Origin: Halichondria panicea
Lineage: Eukaryota > Porifera > Demospongiae > Suberitida > Halichondriidae
DNA: 64,000 nt
Direction: 5' to 3'
Assembly: GCF_963675165.1 (NCBI RefSeq)
Contig: NC_087382.1
Span: forward strand, 6,124,315 to 6,188,314
In this document: positions 60,008 through 64,000 of the stretch, one piece after another
Numbering within the stretch: position 1 is the first letter of the stretch
Layout: each line of letters starts with the position of its first letter
Made by a program: the position numbers and the translations under genes
The notes under the pieces: generated by a model
What the model was told of the DNA's origin: nothing
The model's database searches: none
What the model saw: the letters and a program-made list of their open reading frames with translations, nothing else

Positions 60008-63000
60008 ATGCAGTCTCGTAACGCTGGCAACCAGAATCGCATCATTCTGATCGGTTGTTTCTTGCTATTGCTGATAACTGGAGTGCTGTACTTTTTAAAG
60101 AGAATCGAAGCCAATAAACTACATTCAGAGCTCAGCAGTATAGAGGTACAGTACCATCAGTTTAAAATGTATTGCATTTCTGCTGATTGCACTTGATGAT
60201 CCCTACCCTTCATTTGATAGGAGCTGTGTTGTTTCAAACCTCTCATTCTGTGTTTGTGTCCTCTTAACTTTATGGCTACTTTGTAAGCTACGTACATGTA
60301 TGGAGCTAGTGTTCCCTTTACCTGTAGCTTCTATAACTTAGTGCTTGGATTTCCCAGAGGTTGAATCGCTTGTATGGTCTTCAACCCCACTGCATATACG
60401 TGCTGTTCTTACGAGTGTTCAAGCACTGTGGGGCTAAATGCCTCGGGCACATTTTGCTTTGCTCACTTTGCGAGAAGATGAATTAATTGAAAGTGTGTAT
60501 AGCCTGATAGGGAATAATGAAACGTATGCATAAGGATAGCCATGAAATGTTGCAGAGAAGGGGCGGATGAATTCTGATACTGCACGGTTAAAAAGGGGTG
60601 GATCTACAAAGAGGTCAAAGTTTACAATGCAGCCATTTTCTGGAAATGAAGCTTTGTAGCTCTTTTCTTACTAGTGTCAGATAGCAAACGCTTTAGTGGG
60701 AGGCTAAGTTACACATGTATATAGAAAGTTTGTACGAACATATGGCTGCTGCAACAGTGCAGCATTGCATCTCTTTCCTCACTCGTGCAACTACCAATAG
60801 CAAGCATTCTAGTGCAGAGTCTCTGAGCAGCTATAGCGGTCTACACACACACAAACACACTACCGTATACCTCGCTTGCGCATGCGCAGACAGAGGCATA
60901 ATTATGCCTCCTGTGGCTGTATCCTGCTTGAGCCCAATAAACACTTCTCTATTCCTCTTGTGCCGCCCCCATCTAAACAGACCTCCCCTTTTTTGAAACC
61001 ACGTTTAATTTTGCAGGCCCATAAGTTGGTGGAGTGCATGAATCTCATGGTGGTGGCTATAGAAACAAATTTTCTTGCATTGTAAAATACCATGCAAATG
61101 TTGCAATTAACTATCCCTGAGCACCACTGTAACCATGGCTACCCTCAGGTAGAGACAAAGGAGAGAGTGGAAGAGCTGACCTCCAAACTAACAGACTACC
61201 TACAGAAGATGGAGGAGATGACCAGACAACTGGGAGACCTGCAGTCCAAGCAAACGAAGTCAGTGTACTACTGTACAGTGGAACGTACCACTTGTAACAA
61301 ACATAATTTATTTGGGGATTAAATTTTATACAGAGATGACCGTTTTTGAGGGGTTGTTTTTGTGCCCAACCAATTCATTTGTACAGCATCTGATTAGCTG
61401 GTTTTCTCTCTAAAGAGAGATTCAATTCCGTGTGTCCTCGATTAAGGCTCTGCATGGAATCGCATTCTGTACGTACGTAGCTTTTAAATTGTGCAATATC
61501 ATACATGTACAGCACAATGTTATTCTACTACATACATACACATCTGATGTGGTTTATGTAAGCAAGGCCACACCAAAAATTGATCTTATGTTTCACGGAC
61601 CTTTAATCCCCAAAAATAGGCCATGGTGGCAGGTAAAAAAAACCGAATCATTATAAAACCTCAAACAGAGTCATAACGCACCGTTTTAGCAAAACATCAC
61701 TACATTTTGCTAGATCACATGGCCAATTTAACCTCTGACCTTGACCACTAATTGTTTTCTTTTTTTGGCATTCTATAAAAATAAAAAAATAACCTGGAAA
61801 ATCCGTGAAACATAATTTTGTTTCAACAAAAAATTAATGTTGTGCTACACTTAACATTGTGTGCTCTTACCTTCAGTTGTGAGGATGCCAAGCAGAAAAT
61901 TGCGATGGAGACTCGCACAGCCAAGAAGGCAGTGGAGGAGTGTCACCAACAGCAGTCAGAGCACGTGCTGAAGCAGGGAGAGCTGGAGGACGAACTCGCT
62001 GACCTAAAGAGTGAGGGTCTTTAACTTATAACTGTAACCATGACTCTCTCTACCCGTTTCTATGTGCTTGAGATAAATTAACGACCTTTACTGTGCCTGC
62101 TTTTTAGCTTGAACCGTGTTTGATAGCAGTTTGCCCAGATGAGGTCACATGCCTGCTAATTATAATTTTCTGATCCTTACTGATCATGCCCCAGCTTTCT
62201 AGTTCGAGTGTCAAAGCTAGCTTCTAGTTTTATACGATCAATAGCCTATCGTGTGATAGAAAAGCTAATACAGAAATTTTATTAAATTCTCTGGAGCTTG
62301 CCAATAAAACCACGTTATGATAATTATGCTTTTTTATGATTACCAAAAGCAATGGCAGTTATGACTATTTACTGATATAATTATTACCTTCCTCTTTTTA
62401 GCTGAGTGCGATGGTGCCAATGACAAAGTTAAGAGTCACCTGGTTTCACTGACACAGCTGCAACAAAGTGCCAAGGACAGTGAGATGGAGTTAGACTCTT
62501 GTCAGGCCCAAGCCTCTCAGTGCCAGACAACACTGACTGGGATGCAGGGAGAAATGTGAGTGTGTGCGTGTGCGTGGATGCATGGGTGTGGTGTCAGGTT
62601 GATAAAATAATGAGTCAGCATTTAAACTATAATGTAAATTTCTATTGAGTACAATGAAGTAAATATGGCATAAGGTATCTACAGTTGTTTGGATTTTATG
62701 CCGTGCCTACACTGTATATGTACATGATGTCATAAGCGAAATAAAATCACGCATGCATGTACATTTCAATTATTTTTTCCTTGTTGAGTGTACGTCTGTT
62801 GGCTGCACGCATGACACTGGTACATTTGCCTTTTGAACAAAGTTGAACATTAAAACTCTCTTTCTGTATAGGGTTCAGTTGAGAGCTCGCTGCAATCAGC
62901 AACAACAGCTTCAACAGCAACAACAAATGGTAGTGAATTGCATGTGTGTGTGTCATAAAACTTAAGCTGTTCGTTCGAGGTAGCCTAAATTAATGCATCC

Positions 63001-63480
63001 TGTGAACATGCCATTTATAGTCACTGAGTAGTTTTGTGTATTTCCCACTTGTGTGGCCCCCCTAGTAGTAGCTGTGCCAAGGTTTTTAGGCAGCTGCTAG
63101 CTAATATTCTTTAGGGAATAGTTCACAGGAATGCCAATAGAGGCTGTACGCTGCCTGGATACCACTTTTAGCTATACATACCAAACAATTAGGGATGTAC
63201 ACGTGTGTGTATCCATGCACCGAGCACAGTGTAAATGTTGTGTGCCAAGTATGGAATGTCCTTGTGCGTATCATAGTCCTACCAACTAGACATTATTTTT
63301 TCTTTCTTTATTCAGGTACAGCAACCAGCTCAGCAACTAGGACAGCACATGTTGCCTAACAACCCCGTGGTGCTTACTAAACCAAGAGTTTCTGTTCCAA
63401 ACCAGGCATCAAATAGATTCCCCATTCACCAACAGCAGCCAGTGATCCAAGAACAAGGTGACAACGTACAATGGACGTGA
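60008..63480 (+). CDS. Type II membrane coiled-coil protein
   Basis: Exons 60008-60145, 61149-61258, 61877-62010, 62402-62555, 62872-62929 and 63316-63480 have GT-AG borders and matching phases and give 252 residues. The N-terminus MQSRNAGNQNR is followed by one hydrophobic segment (IILIGCFLLLLITGVLYFL) without a cleavage-like site, suggesting a type II anchor. Heptad-rich coiled coil follows (ERVEELTSKLTDYLQKMEEM and on, through exons 3-4), then a Gln-rich stretch (exon 5) and a Pro/Gln tail. Golgi proteins of the GOLM1/GOLM2 kind share this plan, but residue similarity is too weak to name it. A splice acceptor just before the ATG (59998) indicates a 5' untranslated exon. Exon 6 may instead splice at GTGACA (63457), with further exons beyond. 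Confidence 0.7.
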
Positions 63481-64000
63481 TATATTTTCAAAGACTATTT
63501 TATAAAGACTAGCTTGGACAATTATTTCGTACAATCTATGGCTAATTATTCATGACATTTTTCTGTGTTACTTTATGATTGGATACATGATAAATGATTT
63601 CGGCTTTGCTTTTAAAAGAAACATTAATATGTGTGGAAAATTAGTAGTCTACTCACTGCCAAGTGTTAAAAGCTCAACCTTTCTCTTGCAGGTAAGTGAT
63701 GCCTGGTGTCTTCTTTGCTTTGAAGCTCTGGTATCCATGGTTACTGTGTGGGCGGGTATGTGCACGTTCATTTATAACTGACTTTTGTGTAGCAACTTAA
63801 TCCATCTAATTTTAACTCCAAAATAGAGAGAGCATGATCGATCCCACGCATACAATTATTGCATTAATTCCTGACATGTGAAACTGTTAGTGCAGATTTA
63901 GATTTTTATTTAGCTTTGTATGATTAGAGGGCTAAAAGATAATCCATGTGCATGCCAGTGCTAGAAATAATTTTTATTGGCTGTACGGTCAAATATGTCA
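63481..64000. other. Window end, nothing certain
   Basis: A pyrimidine-rich tract with ttgcag at about 63687-63692 could be an acceptor of a further exon of the coiled-coil gene. It is followed by gtaagt immediately, which makes a real exon doubtful. Confidence 0.35.

Noticed and set aside
60008-63480. Naming the coiled-coil gene GOLM1 or GOLM2
   Set aside because: Only the overall plan (type II anchor plus coiled coil) agrees; residue-level similarity is not convincing.

Overview
The window looks like nuclear DNA of an early-branching metazoan, most probably a demosponge. Evidence is the tandem two-domain betagamma-crystallins of the sponge type, a PTEN gene with animal exon structure, intron-rich genes with GT-AG borders, TTAGGG-type repeats and very many short inverted-repeat transposons. 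The species assignment is inference; no database was searched.

Layout. 600-2490: three tandem betagamma-crystallin copies on the plus strand, one frameshifted and one without its usual start codon. 2812-4206: a duplicated segment (second copy 27538-29040) ending in a relic of an immunoglobulin-receptor first exon, followed by a LINE remnant. 8823-25585: minus-strand exons with mutually compatible phases that read as a GAB-like PH domain, then a ZU5 domain, a helical region, a CARD-like bundle and a possible C-terminal membrane helix. The large introns (13981-25395) are packed with nested transposons. 28958-34170: a two-Ig-domain type I receptor. 37085-37959: a paralogue that keeps signal peptide, membrane span and tail but has almost no ectodomain. 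A dead crystallin copy lies between them. 41172-46222: a minus-strand secreted or membrane beta-helix repeat protein with about nine C-terminal membrane spans, split by a frame break. 47239-49257: a 2-kb palindrome. 50005-56608: PTEN on the minus strand, reconstructed in 11 exons (443 residues). 58415-59181 and 59466-59815: a transposon and a 70-bp tandem array. 60008-63480: a six-exon type II membrane coiled-coil protein.

The most unusual content is a family of mobile elements ending in TAGCCTC...GAGGCTA. Members range from 49-53-bp near-perfect palindromes to copies of 515-1091 bp. Six insertions carry 9-bp target-site duplications visible in the sequence, and the longest member holds a broken RecQ-like helicase fragment. 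A second family with TAGACTYGCAAGCC ends shows the same pattern of a tiny hairpin plus a long form with a 9-bp duplication.

Functionally the genes are independent: lens-type calcium-binding proteins, membrane receptors with tyrosine tails, an intracellular PH/ZU5 adaptor and the phosphoinositide phosphatase PTEN. A signalling theme (PH domain, tyrosine tails, PTEN) is suggestive only.
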